NCBI RefSeq assembly: GCF_023721755.1 | Contig: NZ_JAMDLH010000001.1 | Span: 248,001-312,000 of the forward strand | DNA: 64,000 nt | From: Pleomorphomonas sp. NRK KF1 | Lineage (GTDB): Bacteria; Pseudomonadota; Alphaproteobacteria; Rhizobiales; Pleomorphomonadaceae | Direction: 5' to 3' | Program-made: the position numbers and the translations under genes | Part shown: positions 38,170-46,283 of the stretch, piece by piece | Layout: the number at the start of each line of letters is the position of its first letter | Numbering within the stretch: the first letter of the stretch is position 1 | The notes under the pieces: generated by a model | Seen by the model: the letters and a program-made list of their open reading frames with translations, nothing else | The model's database searches: none | Told to the model about the DNA's origin: nothing

Positions 38170-39435
38170 ATGGGAACTCGTCGGTTTTTAGCCTGTCGGG
38201 ACGGCAACGTGGCGATCACTTTCGCCGTCTGTCTGGTGCCCCTTCTTGTCGGTATCGGGGCGGCAGTCGACTACGCGCGACTGGCCGATGCGCGCGAGGT
38301 GATGCAGCACTCGCTCGATGCCACGGTTCTGGCACTGTCCTCCGAAGCGGCCAAGCTGACCGAGACCGAGCTCGACGCGCGGGCCGACCAGATATTCCAC
38401 GTCAACTTTCCATCCGGCAAGGCCGAGGGCGTCACCGTATCCGCCACCTTCACCAAGGCCAACGGTGCCGTAATCTCCGCGTCGGCGAGTGGAACTGTCC
38501 CAATGACTTTCCTCAATCTCGTCGGAATCACCTCTGAGACGCTGGCAGTCCAGTCAAAGTCCGCTTGGTCGTCGAAGCGCCTGCGCGTGGCGCTTGCTCT
38601 CGATAATACTGGCTCAATGGCCTATTCTGGGAAAATGTCGGCGCTGAAGACAGCGACGAACAACTTGATTGACCAGCTGCAGTCGCAGTCGACATCCGAT
38701 GGTGACATCTATGTTTCTATTATTCCATTTAATCGCGACGTTAATGTGGGTAAGTCCAACAAGAATGCAACCTGGTTGTACTGGGGAGGGGTGTGTGTCA
38801 ACTACAACTCCAGTACATGCGATTACGGCGAGAAACTATATCCGTACGGAACCGACAAATCAAAATGGAATGGCTGTGTCGGCGATCGCGAGAAGGATTA
38901 CGATATTTCGGTTTCCGTTCCAGATGCAAATAAATATAAAACCAAGTTTTTCGTTGATCAGTATTCCGCATGCCCATCTGCCCTGACGCCGATGACCAAC
39001 GACTGGTCTGCGCTGAAGTCGGCCGTGACAGCCATGACATCCAACGGGTCCACCAATCAGACGATTGGTCTGGTCTGGGCTTGGCAATCGTTGCAGCAGA
39101 CCTCGCCGATTGCGGCACCAGCCAAGGACATTAACTTCGAGTACCAGGATGCAATCATCCTCTTGTCGGATGGTGACAATACAGAGAATCGCTTTGGAGG
39201 AAATGGAAAGTCAAGCGCGTCATCGGTTGATCAGAGGATGACTTTAGTATGTAATGCCGCAAAATCTGCTGGGGTTACTATTTACACAGTGCTGGTTATT
39301 CAGGGGAACGCATCTGTACTAAAGTCATGTGCTAGTTCTGACGATAATTATTTTAACGCGGCAACCGCAGGTGATATTATTACTGCATTTGGTGCCATCG
39401 GCGACAAGCTGTCGGCCCTTCGCATCGCCCAATAG
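38170..39435 (+). CDS. TadG-like pilus assembly protein with von Willebrand A domain
   Basis: A 421-residue envelope protein. It opens with a TadE/TadG-type N-terminus: RFLACRDGNVAITFAV leading into one membrane helix (about 14-33) and a helical stalk. A von Willebrand A domain follows, with the metal site D145-x-T147-x-S149 (DNTGSM) and LLSDGDNTEN near 331-340. AGGAGGG directly before ATG 38170 is the best ribosome site in the window. From about residue 150 the codons become clearly AT-richer than in the first third or in neighbours. No other tad/flp gene is nearby, so it is an orphan. Confidence 0.85.
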   Translation: MGTRRFLACRDGNVAITFAVCLVPLLVGIGAAVDYARLADAREVMQHSLDATVLALSSEAAKLTETELDARADQIFHVNFPSGKAEGVTVSATFTKANGAVISASASGTVPMTFLNLVGITSETLAVQSKSAWSSKRLRVALALDNTGSMAYSGKMSALKTATNNLIDQLQSQSTSDGDIYVSIIPFNRDVNVGKSNKNATWLYWGGVCVNYNSSTCDYGEKLYPYGTDKSKWNGCVGDREKDYDISVSVPDANKYKTKFFVDQYSACPSALTPMTNDWSALKSAVTAMTSNGSTNQTIGLVWAWQSLQQTSPIAAPAKDINFEYQDAIILLSDGDNTENRFGGNGKSSASSVDQRMTLVCNAAKSAGVTIYTVLVIQGNASVLKSCASSDDNYFNAATAGDIITAFGAIGDKLSALRIAQ

Positions 39436-39439
39436 CCGC

Positions 39440-40402
39440 TCAGGGAGCGCCGAAGATCGGCACCAGACCGTGAGTGACCAGATATAGCGTTACCGTCACC
39501 GTCACTACCGAGGCCGCAGTGCCGATGAGGATGCCGCTGGCCGATTGCTCGACATAAAGTCGGTACTGCTGCGCGGCGGCGTAGCAGGTCGCCGCCGGCG
39601 GCAGGCAGGCCATCAGTATGGCCGCGTGTACCCAGACCGGCGGAAAGCCGCCCACCAGCGTCACCATCGTCCAGGCCATCAGCGGATGCACAAGAAGCTT
39701 GACGGCAACAAGGGCCGGCAGTTCGCGATGCGGCTGGCTCGCCGGCTGCAAGGCGACGGTTACACCGATCGAGAAGAGGGCGGCCGGCGCAGCCGAAGCG
39801 CGCAGCATGGTGACGGTGGTTGCGACCGCCTCCGGCACTTGCATGGCGAAAGCGGAGCCCAACACGCCGGCAATACTGCCCAGAATAAAGGGATGCGTGA
39901 AGATCCTTCGCAGGATGAGCGCGGCGGTGGCGCCTATCGGCCGCTCTTCTTCGCCGAAGACAGCCATCATCGTCGGCAGCAAAGAAAAGATCAGTACGAC
40001 GTCGAAGCAGAAGATCAATGCGGTCGGTGCGGCCGCCGCGCTGCCCAGGGCCGACAGAGTCAGCGCTGGCCCCATGTAGCCGACGTTGGCATAGGAACCG
40101 ATGAGACCTTGAAGCGCGGCAATGCGCATGCCGGCTCCGGTCAGCGCCCGGCCGACGAGAAGGGCGATCATGAAAGTGACGAAGGTGGAGGTGGTGGTGG
40201 CAAGCGCAAAGGAACCGCGCGCCAGCTCGTGAAGCGGTGTTCGGGACAGGATGTCGAAGAACAGTGCCGGCAACGCGACGTAGATCAGGTAGAAATCCAG
40301 CCAGGCAAGCCCGGCGCGGGGCAGGCGGGCCAGCTTCCCCGCCAGAAAGCCGATGAGAATGATGCCGAAGAACGGCATGGCCAGCGCCAGAACCTGGGTC
40401 AT
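39440..40402 (-). CDS. AEC family transporter
   Basis: A 320-residue permease of the auxin efflux carrier family, which in bacteria carries malonate, malate or similar solutes. It is hydrophobic throughout with about ten helices in two repeats; GSYANVGYMGPAL in the first half and LPPAATCYAAAQQY in the second are the Asn/Pro-rich crossover regions typical of the fold. The substrate is not visible. It ends four bases from the convergent TadG-like gene. Confidence 0.88.
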   Translation of the reverse strand: MTQVLALAMPFFGIILIGFLAGKLARLPRAGLAWLDFYLIYVALPALFFDILSRTPLHELARGSFALATTTSTFVTFMIALLVGRALTGAGMRIAALQGLIGSYANVGYMGPALTLSALGSAAAAPTALIFCFDVVLIFSLLPTMMAVFGEEERPIGATAALILRRIFTHPFILGSIAGVLGSAFAMQVPEAVATTVTMLRASAAPAALFSIGVTVALQPASQPHRELPALVAVKLLVHPLMAWTMVTLVGGFPPVWVHAAILMACLPPAATCYAAAQQYRLYVEQSASGILIGTAASVVTVTVTLYLVTHGLVPIFGAP

Positions 40403-40551
40403 GAATGTTTGATCGCCGGAACGTCCGCCTCGTGGCGGCTACGGGGTGGAGGGAGGGTAAGAAATGGAGTAACAGCTCTTCGCACGATTCAGGCGGCGAA
40501 CGTAGAGGCACCGCCCATTTCTCGTCTCGTCCGTAGAGAGGCTTAGACGCG

Positions 40552-41445
40552 TTGGATTATCGACAGGCCAGAACGCAAGCCGGCTTTTGGCTTGAGTATG
40601 CCGCGTTGCGGGTGGTCGTGGCGCTGCTCTCCCTCCTCGGGGTCGATCGTGCATCGGCTTTCATGGGGCGCATCTGGAGATGGGTTGCTCGCTTCAACCC
40701 GCGCCACGCGCGGGCGGACCAGCATCTCGCCCTAGCCATGCCGGAACTCACCTCGGCACAGCGGAACGGCATTCTGCTGGACATGTGGGAGAATCTCGGA
40801 CGCACCTTCGCCGAAGGGCTTCTCCTTCCGGACATCGTCGGTCATCCCGAGCGGATTGCCATGAGCGAACAACTGGCCGAAGACATCAAGGCGATCGGGG
40901 TGGGCGGTGCGGTTTTCTGCTCTCTGCACCAGGGGAACTGGGAACTGCTCGCTGTTGGCAGCGCCCACGTAGGAAAATCGTTGGTCGGTGTCTATCGGCC
41001 GCTCAAGAACCCACTCTCGGAAGCATACTTTCGGTCGCGCCGAGAAACGGCATATCCGGCCGGGTTGGTGGCGGCTGGAACATCCTCGGTGTTGCGAATG
41101 CGGTCGCTGGCACGGGGCGGGGCGGCGATTGCCATGATGGCGGATTTGCCGGACGGCAACGGCATTGTGTCTCCGTTCTTCGGCCATCCGGCGCTTCTGT
41201 CGAAGCTGCCCGTCACGCTGGCCAGGCGGCTAGGCTTGCCTTTGGTCGTGGCCCATTGCCTGCGTGTCGATGGGGCGCGGTTCCGCATTGATGGGAAGCG
41301 CCTGGAGCTGCCGAACACCGACGATCCCGAGGCCGATGTGGAGCAGGCAACGCTCGCCCTTCACGCCACGTTCGAGACGTGGATACGGGACGAGCCCGGC
41401 CAGTGGATGTGGGCAACACGCAAGTGGCCCAAGCTCGGACTCTGA
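40552..41445 (+). CDS. lysophospholipid / lipid A biosynthesis acyltransferase, LpxL-like
   Basis: A 297-residue HtrB/LpxL-family acyltransferase of the inner membrane that adds a secondary acyl chain to lipid A or acts on a related lipid. The catalytic H-x4-E motif is H126-QGNW-E131, with RPLKNP and a late MADLPDGNG region as expected. An N-terminal hydrophobic stretch (about 16-30) anchors it. The only start that keeps this N-terminus is a TTG at 40552, because a stop lies six codons upstream; GAGAGG is about ten bases before it. No other lpx gene is adjacent. Confidence 0.85.
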   Translation: MDYRQARTQAGFWLEYAALRVVVALLSLLGVDRASAFMGRIWRWVARFNPRHARADQHLALAMPELTSAQRNGILLDMWENLGRTFAEGLLLPDIVGHPERIAMSEQLAEDIKAIGVGGAVFCSLHQGNWELLAVGSAHVGKSLVGVYRPLKNPLSEAYFRSRRETAYPAGLVAAGTSSVLRMRSLARGGAAIAMMADLPDGNGIVSPFFGHPALLSKLPVTLARRLGLPLVVAHCLRVDGARFRIDGKRLELPNTDDPEADVEQATLALHATFETWIRDEPGQWMWATRKWPKLGL

Positions 41446-41481
41446 CTTCTGGTGGGTCGGCGCCCGTTCATCCTGCATTCA

Positions 41482-41502
41482 TGTCAAATCTCTGAATTGA
41501 CA
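41482..41502. promoter_or_regulatory. inverted repeat TGTCAA-N9-TTGACA upstream of the OmpA-family gene
   Basis: TGTCAA at 41482-41487 and TTGACA at 41497-41502 form a perfect 6-bp dyad over a 21-base element. The right arm could also serve as a -35 box, although no good -10 box follows at 17-18 bases. A dimeric regulator overlapping a promoter would explain both. It lies 162 bases before ATG 41664; the rest of the 218-base gap shows no gene. Confidence 0.4.
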
Positions 41503-41663
41503 CGCTTTCGCCTCCTTCCTTCCGATTGATGCCCCATTGGCCGGGCAAGCTCCGGAACCGAAGGCCGTCCCCGTCGGTTTCAACGGCTGACGCGCCGAGC
41601 TGCGGTCCCGGCAATGTCCGGGCTCCGCACTCCGGGACGGCACAAGGAAGGCTGGAGGATTTC

Positions 41664-43505
41664 ATGACTCGACTGAGAAAGCTGTTGCTGGCCTGTGCGA
41701 TCGTGCCGCTGTCGCAGATCGTCTCGCAGGCGGCTGCCCGTGCAGAGGAGGGGCCCCTCCTTCTGGCCCAGATCGAACCCGTACCCGCTTGCGAGCCTGG
41801 CGATCCCACCTGCGTGCCACCGGAGAAGGTTGCCCCCAAGCAGCCCGAAGCCCAACCGCAAGCCGAGCAGCCGCTCCCCGAGCCGGATGCCGTTCCCCCC
41901 GCGCCGGAGCCGGAGGTTCGGCCCGAAGCGCCGGCTCCGGTAATTCAACCCGAGCCGGAGGTCCACCCCGAGCCGGAGGTCCAGCCCGAGCCGGAAGTCC
42001 AGCCAGAGCAATCCGAGCCGCAGGCGGAAACACCCGCGCCCCAACCTGAGCCGGAAGTTCGGCCGGAGGGGCCTGCCTCCGAGCCTGCAATCCAACCTGA
42101 GGAACCGGCAGTTCAGCCGGACGTGGAGAGTCCCAAGCCTGCTCCGGAAGAGGCGCCCGAGATGACCCCGAGCCCCGAGCCCAAGCCGGAGAGCAGTGAG
42201 CCGGAGGCCGAGCGTCCAACCGACGAGCCCGAGGCTGCCCCCCCCAAACCAGAGACCGAGCCGGCACCGAGTTCGGAGCCGCAGCCCGAGTCGTCTCCAT
42301 CGGAACCGGTTGCTCCGCAGCCGAAGGCTACCCCGGCTCCCGAATCCGAGACTCAACAGACACCTTCAGAACCGCTTCAGCCGGGAGAAACCCCCGAGCC
42401 TCCGCGTCCGCCGGTGCCTGACGCCGGCGCGGGCGACACACCGCCTCCGCCCCCGGTTCAGCCAGGCGATCAGCCGCCGATGCCTCCTGAGAATGCCGAA
42501 AGGCAGGCTCCTCCGCCGGCGCTCATCGAAAAGTTGGGCAACCCAGGCGCCGCCACGGCGGAGGCCATCGACAGGAGCGTCGATCAGAGGGCCGGCAACA
42601 TTGGTGATGTCCGACGAGAGCGTCGGGTGATCAGCAACGAGGACGGCGTCCGCGTGACGGTGGAACCCGGTGGCCGCGTTATCGTCCAGAGTGGCGAGCA
42701 GGCCGTGATCCGCCATGACGACCGGTCTCGTTTCGACCGGGACGATCGCGATTATCGCGAGCGGCGCACTCGTGGTGGCGGGCGAGAGGTCATCGTGGAT
42801 ACGCGTCACGGCGGCGAAGTGCGGACGCTCTATGATTCCAACGGCATGATGATCCGGCGTGAACGCCGGGACCGTGACGGCGGGGTCCATGTTCTGTTCG
42901 ACAATCGCAGCTTTGGTCCTGGTCCGGTCGACGAGCCCGCGTGGCATCCGGTCGTGCGGTTGCCGCCGCCGCCCGCCTATGATCTGCCGCGCGAACGCTA
43001 TCGCGTGGAAATGCGTTCCGCCCCGCCGCGTTACGTGGAAGAGGCGCTGACCGCTCCCCCGCTTGTCGAAGTGCAGCCGGAGTACACGCTCGACCAGGTG
43101 ATCTACAGCCCCGATCTTCGCGAGCGGGTCAGGTCGGTGGATCTCGACACCATCACCTTCTCCAGCGGAGCATGGGCGGTAGAGAGCAGTCAGGTGCCGG
43201 GCATCGAGGCGGTCGCCCGTGGCATTGATGCGGCGCTGCGCCGGAACCCGAACGAAGTATTCCTCGTGGAGGGCTATACCGACGCCGTCGGTTCGGTGGT
43301 GGACAACCTCTCGCTGTCGGATCGGCGCGCCGAGGCTGTCGCCAACGTCCTGACCGACCACTACGGCATCCCGCCAGAGAACCTCGTCACGCAAGGCTAT
43401 GGCGAGAGCTATCTGAAGGTCCGGACGGAACGAGCGGAGCGCGCCAATCGCCGCGTCACCGTGCGTCGCATCACCCCGCTGCTCTCGACCAACGGTCAGC
43501 CGTGA
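41664..43505 (+). CDS. OmpA-family protein with long Pro/Glu-rich segment
   Basis: A 613-residue exported envelope protein. Residues 1-27 are a signal peptide (MTRLRKLLLACAIVPLSQ). Residues 52-285 are almost wholly Pro, Glu, Gln, Ala and Ser, with EPEV-type repeats. A charged RDD/RER-rich stretch (about 350-405) follows, and an OmpA C-terminal peptidoglycan-binding domain (about 495-605) carries EGYTDAVGS and LSDRRAEAVANVL. Layout suggests an anchor in peptidoglycan with an extended spacer. ATG 41664 has GGAGG six bases upstream. A strong terminator follows. Confidence 0.88.
   Translation: MTRLRKLLLACAIVPLSQIVSQAAARAEEGPLLLAQIEPVPACEPGDPTCVPPEKVAPKQPEAQPQAEQPLPEPDAVPPAPEPEVRPEAPAPVIQPEPEVHPEPEVQPEPEVQPEQSEPQAETPAPQPEPEVRPEGPASEPAIQPEEPAVQPDVESPKPAPEEAPEMTPSPEPKPESSEPEAERPTDEPEAAPPKPETEPAPSSEPQPESSPSEPVAPQPKATPAPESETQQTPSEPLQPGETPEPPRPPVPDAGAGDTPPPPPVQPGDQPPMPPENAERQAPPPALIEKLGNPGAATAEAIDRSVDQRAGNIGDVRRERRVISNEDGVRVTVEPGGRVIVQSGEQAVIRHDDRSRFDRDDRDYRERRTRGGGREVIVDTRHGGEVRTLYDSNGMMIRRERRDRDGGVHVLFDNRSFGPGPVDEPAWHPVVRLPPPPAYDLPRERYRVEMRSAPPRYVEEALTAPPLVEVQPEYTLDQVIYSPDLRERVRSVDLDTITFSSGAWAVESSQVPGIEAVARGIDAALRRNPNEVFLVEGYTDAVGSVVDNLSLSDRRAEAVANVLTDHYGIPPENLVTQGYGESYLKVRTERAERANRRVTVRRITPLLSTNGQP
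41817..42518 (+). repeat. Pro/Glu-rich low-complexity coding repeat
   Basis: Within the OmpA-family gene, short CCGGAGGTC-CAGCCCGAG type units recur, clearest at about 41952-42008 where EPEV is followed by QPE or HPE three times in a row. The remainder is degenerate. Slippage at such repeats could vary spacer length between strains. Confidence 0.65.
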
Positions 43506-43541
43506 GACGATTGCTCCGCATCGCTCTTGTCCGCTAAAAGG

Positions 43542-43569
43542 AAACCCCGTCCGCCATGGACGGGGTTTT
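43542..43569 (+). terminator. intrinsic terminator after the OmpA-family gene
   Basis: AAACCCCGTCC (43542-43552) pairs with GGACGGGGTTT (43558-43568) across a 5-base loop, with TTTTG at the end. It is 36 bases past the stop and 24 before the next gene; one of the clearest terminators in the window. Confidence 0.85.
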
Positions 43570-43592
43570 GCTTTGATCGGTAACGCACCCTG

Positions 43593-44330
43593 ATGAACCG
43601 CTTCGCCGCCGCGCTCGGCAATCATCCACGTCGCCTTGCAATGGCTGCCGTTCTGTTCATGGCCGCCGCAGGCTGGCTGTGGTTGATCGCTTCCGTCGCC
43701 AATGAGGGGCTGGCGGAGGCCCTGATGCCGGCGATGGAGGACTATCTCAGCGCCGGCGGTCTTGCGCTGGGACTCGCCATGTGGGTGGCCATGGTCTTCG
43801 CCATGATGCTGCCGACGGCGGCCCCCACCTTCAGGGCATACGCCGATACGGTGGGAGCCGGCACCATGGCCGTGATCGCCGGTTATACGACAATCTGGCT
43901 GGCGGCCTCCCTAGTGGCCATGGCCATCCAGATCGGTCTCATCCATCTTGGTGCTCTCGCGCCGCATATGGCGCCGGCCGGTGTCGCGCTTTCAGCGTCC
44001 ATCCTGATCGCCGCGGGCATATACCAGTTCACCCCCCTGAAATGGGCTTGTCTCTTTCGCTGCCGCAATCCGCGTGTCTCCGATGTGGAGGTCGGGGCGG
44101 GTGCCGCGTTCAGGATCGGGGTCGAAGAAGGCTTTGCCTGCCTCGGCTGTTGCTGGGCCATGATGGCGGTGATGTTCGCCACCGGGCTCATGAATCTGGC
44201 CGCCATGGCCATCCTCGGCGCTCTCATGGGCGTGGAAAAGCTGATTAGTGGTGTCTGGCTGACGTATTTCCTCGGGGTTTTGTTCATTCTTGCCAGTGTC
44301 ATCTTGGCGAGCGGCCTCGTCATCGGGTAG
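43593..44330 (+). CDS. DUF2182 membrane protein
   Basis: A 245-residue integral membrane protein of the DUF2182 family, described as predicted metal-binding but without a proven role. Family features seen are MWVAMVFAMMLPTAAP (63-78), the QFTPLKWACLFRCR segment (145-158) and CLGCCWAMM (183-191), together giving five cysteines beside membrane helices. About six helices. It follows a strong terminator and lies 140 bases before pcs, so it is probably its own unit. Confidence 0.88.
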   Translation: MNRFAAALGNHPRRLAMAAVLFMAAAGWLWLIASVANEGLAEALMPAMEDYLSAGGLALGLAMWVAMVFAMMLPTAAPTFRAYADTVGAGTMAVIAGYTTIWLAASLVAMAIQIGLIHLGALAPHMAPAGVALSASILIAAGIYQFTPLKWACLFRCRNPRVSDVEVGAGAAFRIGVEEGFACLGCCWAMMAVMFATGLMNLAAMAILGALMGVEKLISGVWLTYFLGVLFILASVILASGLVIG

Positions 44331-44470
44331 ATTGTCACCAGATGTAACCATCCGGCAGGATCGGTAAGGTTTTGGGCGATGATCTTTTGGGCTCCGTCGG
44401 GCGACGCGCTTCGTCCGTTCATGATGGCTCTCGGCCCGGCCGTCGGTTCGGACGAGAGGAGCGGCGCGCG

Positions 44471-45205
44471 ATGACGGAACTGACACTTGTGACCAGGCAT
44501 CAAAATGCGTTGATCGCCCTTGCCGTCCACGCCTTCACGGCGAGCGGCATCGTCCTGGCCATGCTGGCGGCCTTCGCCGCCTATAATCTGGACTGGCCGA
44601 CCTTCTTCATGTGGCTCGGCTTGGCGCTGGTCGTCGATGGCATCGACGGCCCCATTGCGCGCAAGGTGTCCGTCGAAAGCCGTCTGCCGACCTTCTCCGG
44701 CGCGGCCTTGGATTTCGTGGTCGACTACGTGACCTATGCCTTTCTGCCGGCGCTCGCCGTCGCAACGGCCGGGTTCACCTCGATTCCCATTGCCCTGGCC
44801 TTGGCTGGAATCATCGTCTTCACGTCGGCGATGTATTTTGGCGACACCCGCATGAAGATGAAAAACAACGCCTTCAGGGGCTTCCCCGTGGTCTGGAACG
44901 GCGTGGTTTTCCTTTATTTCGTCTTCGATCTCAACCAGTTCGCGGTCATCGGCATCACCGTCGCCCTGTCAATCCTGACATTTGCCCCGATCGCCTTCGT
45001 GCATCCGGTGCGGGTCGAGAAGTGGCGGCCGCTGACGCTTGCGGTGACGCTGGTCTGGTTCCTGTTCGCGGCAGCGGCGCTGGCGTGGGAACTGAATCCG
45101 CCGATCGGCGTTGAGATCGGTCTGGCGCTTTCCACGGCATACCTGACGTTCGTCGCGGCCGTGCAGCAATTTATCGACAAGTTCTTTGGCACCGGAAAAG
45201 CTTGA
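44471..45205 (+). CDS. pcs: phosphatidylcholine synthase
   Basis: Condenses CDP-diacylglycerol with choline to make phosphatidylcholine, a membrane lipid of many alphaproteobacteria living with eukaryotes. The 244-residue product has about eight helices and the CDP-alcohol phosphotransferase motif: D59-G60 with A63-R64, then G77, D81 and D85. DGIDGPIAR is the Pcs-type variant. The frame opens upstream at 44372 but ATG 44471 gives the family start. No choline uptake genes are in the window. Confidence 0.93.
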   Translation: MTELTLVTRHQNALIALAVHAFTASGIVLAMLAAFAAYNLDWPTFFMWLGLALVVDGIDGPIARKVSVESRLPTFSGAALDFVVDYVTYAFLPALAVATAGFTSIPIALALAGIIVFTSAMYFGDTRMKMKNNAFRGFPVVWNGVVFLYFVFDLNQFAVIGITVALSILTFAPIAFVHPVRVEKWRPLTLAVTLVWFLFAAAALAWELNPPIGVEIGLALSTAYLTFVAAVQQFIDKFFGTGKA

Positions 45206-45208
45206 CGC

Positions 45209-45234
45209 GAGGAAAGGCAGCTAGCGCCTTTCTC
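45209..45234 (+). terminator. hairpin after pcs
   Basis: GAGGAAAGGC (45209-45218) pairs with GCCTTTCTC (45226-45234) with one bulged G and a 7-base loop, three bases past the pcs stop. Only a weak T-rich stretch follows. Confidence 0.45.
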
Positions 45235-45287
45235 ATGTTCTCGGAACTCAGCGACGCCGACGGCCATCTTTGGGATTGACCGCCTCA

Positions 45288-46010
45288 ATGCTTGATCTCG
45301 TTTTCAACGCCAGTGCCTGGGCCAGCCTCCTGACTCTCACCGTCATGGAGATTGTCCTCGGGATCGACAATCTCGTTTTCATTTCAGTGTTGACCAGTCG
45401 GCTTCCGACGGACGCCGCGCGAAAGGCGAGGGCGCTCGGCCTGTCGATGGCGCTGGTCTTCCGAATTCTGCTCCTCATTACCCTGTCATGGTTGATCGGG
45501 CTGACGGCGCCGGTGTTCTCCCTGTTCGGACACGACTTCTCCTGGCGCGACCTCATCCTTCTCGCTGGCGGCCTGTTCCTGCTCTACAAGGCGACGCACG
45601 AGATCCACGCCGGCATAGAGGGGGAGGAGGACGACAGCGGTAACGTGGTCCACGCTGCCTTCGGCGCCACCGTGGCGCAGATCATCGCCATCGATATCGT
45701 CTTCTCGATCGACAGCATCATCACGGCGATTGGCATGGCCGAGCACGTGCCGGTGATGATTCTGGCCGTCGTCATCGCGATGATCATCATGTTCGTGGCG
45801 TCCGAGCCGATATCGAACTTCATTCACAAGCATCCGACGACAAAGATGCTGGCCCTCTCATTCCTTCTCTTGATCGGCGTATCGTTGGTCGCCGACGGCG
45901 TCGGCTTCCACGTGCCGCGTGCCTACATCTACTTCGCCATGGCCTTCTCGGCGGGCGTCGAGATGATCAACATCCTGGCCAGCCGCAAGCGTCGCAAGGC
46001 CAAGGCCTGA
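45288..46010 (+). CDS. TerC family membrane protein
   Basis: A 240-residue integral membrane protein of the TerC/Alx family, linked to metal (manganese) handling and tellurite resistance in other bacteria. Acidic residues in membrane helices are conserved in both halves: MEIVLGIDNLVFI (20-32) and DIVFSIDSIITAIGM. Seven to nine helices. ATG 45288 has a poor ribosome site; a TTG at 45270 in the same frame is the alternative. No other tellurite gene is present, so tellurite resistance should not be assumed. Confidence 0.88.
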   Translation: MLDLVFNASAWASLLTLTVMEIVLGIDNLVFISVLTSRLPTDAARKARALGLSMALVFRILLLITLSWLIGLTAPVFSLFGHDFSWRDLILLAGGLFLLYKATHEIHAGIEGEEDDSGNVVHAAFGATVAQIIAIDIVFSIDSIITAIGMAEHVPVMILAVVIAMIIMFVASEPISNFIHKHPTTKMLALSFLLLIGVSLVADGVGFHVPRAYIYFAMAFSAGVEMINILASRKRRKAKA

Positions 46011-46033
46011 GGGCGAGGGAAATCGAGAATGTG

Positions 46034-46066
46034 AAAGAGGGCGGCGGCTCGATCCACCCGCCCTTT
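46034..46066 (+). terminator. possible terminator after terC-family gene
   Basis: GGGCGG at 46039-46044 pairs with CCGCCC at 46058-46063, with AAAG before and TTT after, across a 13-base loop. The large loop and short T-tract make it a modest candidate. The remaining gap to 46283 shows no gene that I can support. Confidence 0.4.
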
Positions 46067-46283
46067 GCATTGTGCGATTTCAAGGTGGCATGGACCGCTC
46101 TGTCCGTTTGTTATCACATCGGTTTCGAGGCGGACCCGTCCAGTCTCGCGATCGACCGACTAGGCGTTTATACGGATTTCGCTTGGGTTCTAGATCGTTT
46201 CAGGCTACCCCTCTGTCAGGTGGCGCCTCGTCGGCGTTTTTCGACGTTCATGGGTCGCCTCGCTTCGTCACGGGTATTGACCG

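Noticed and set aside
45288-46010. Tellurite resistance determinant, based on the TerC family name.
   Set aside because: No other ter genes are present; stand-alone TerC/Alx proteins are more often tied to manganese or pH response.
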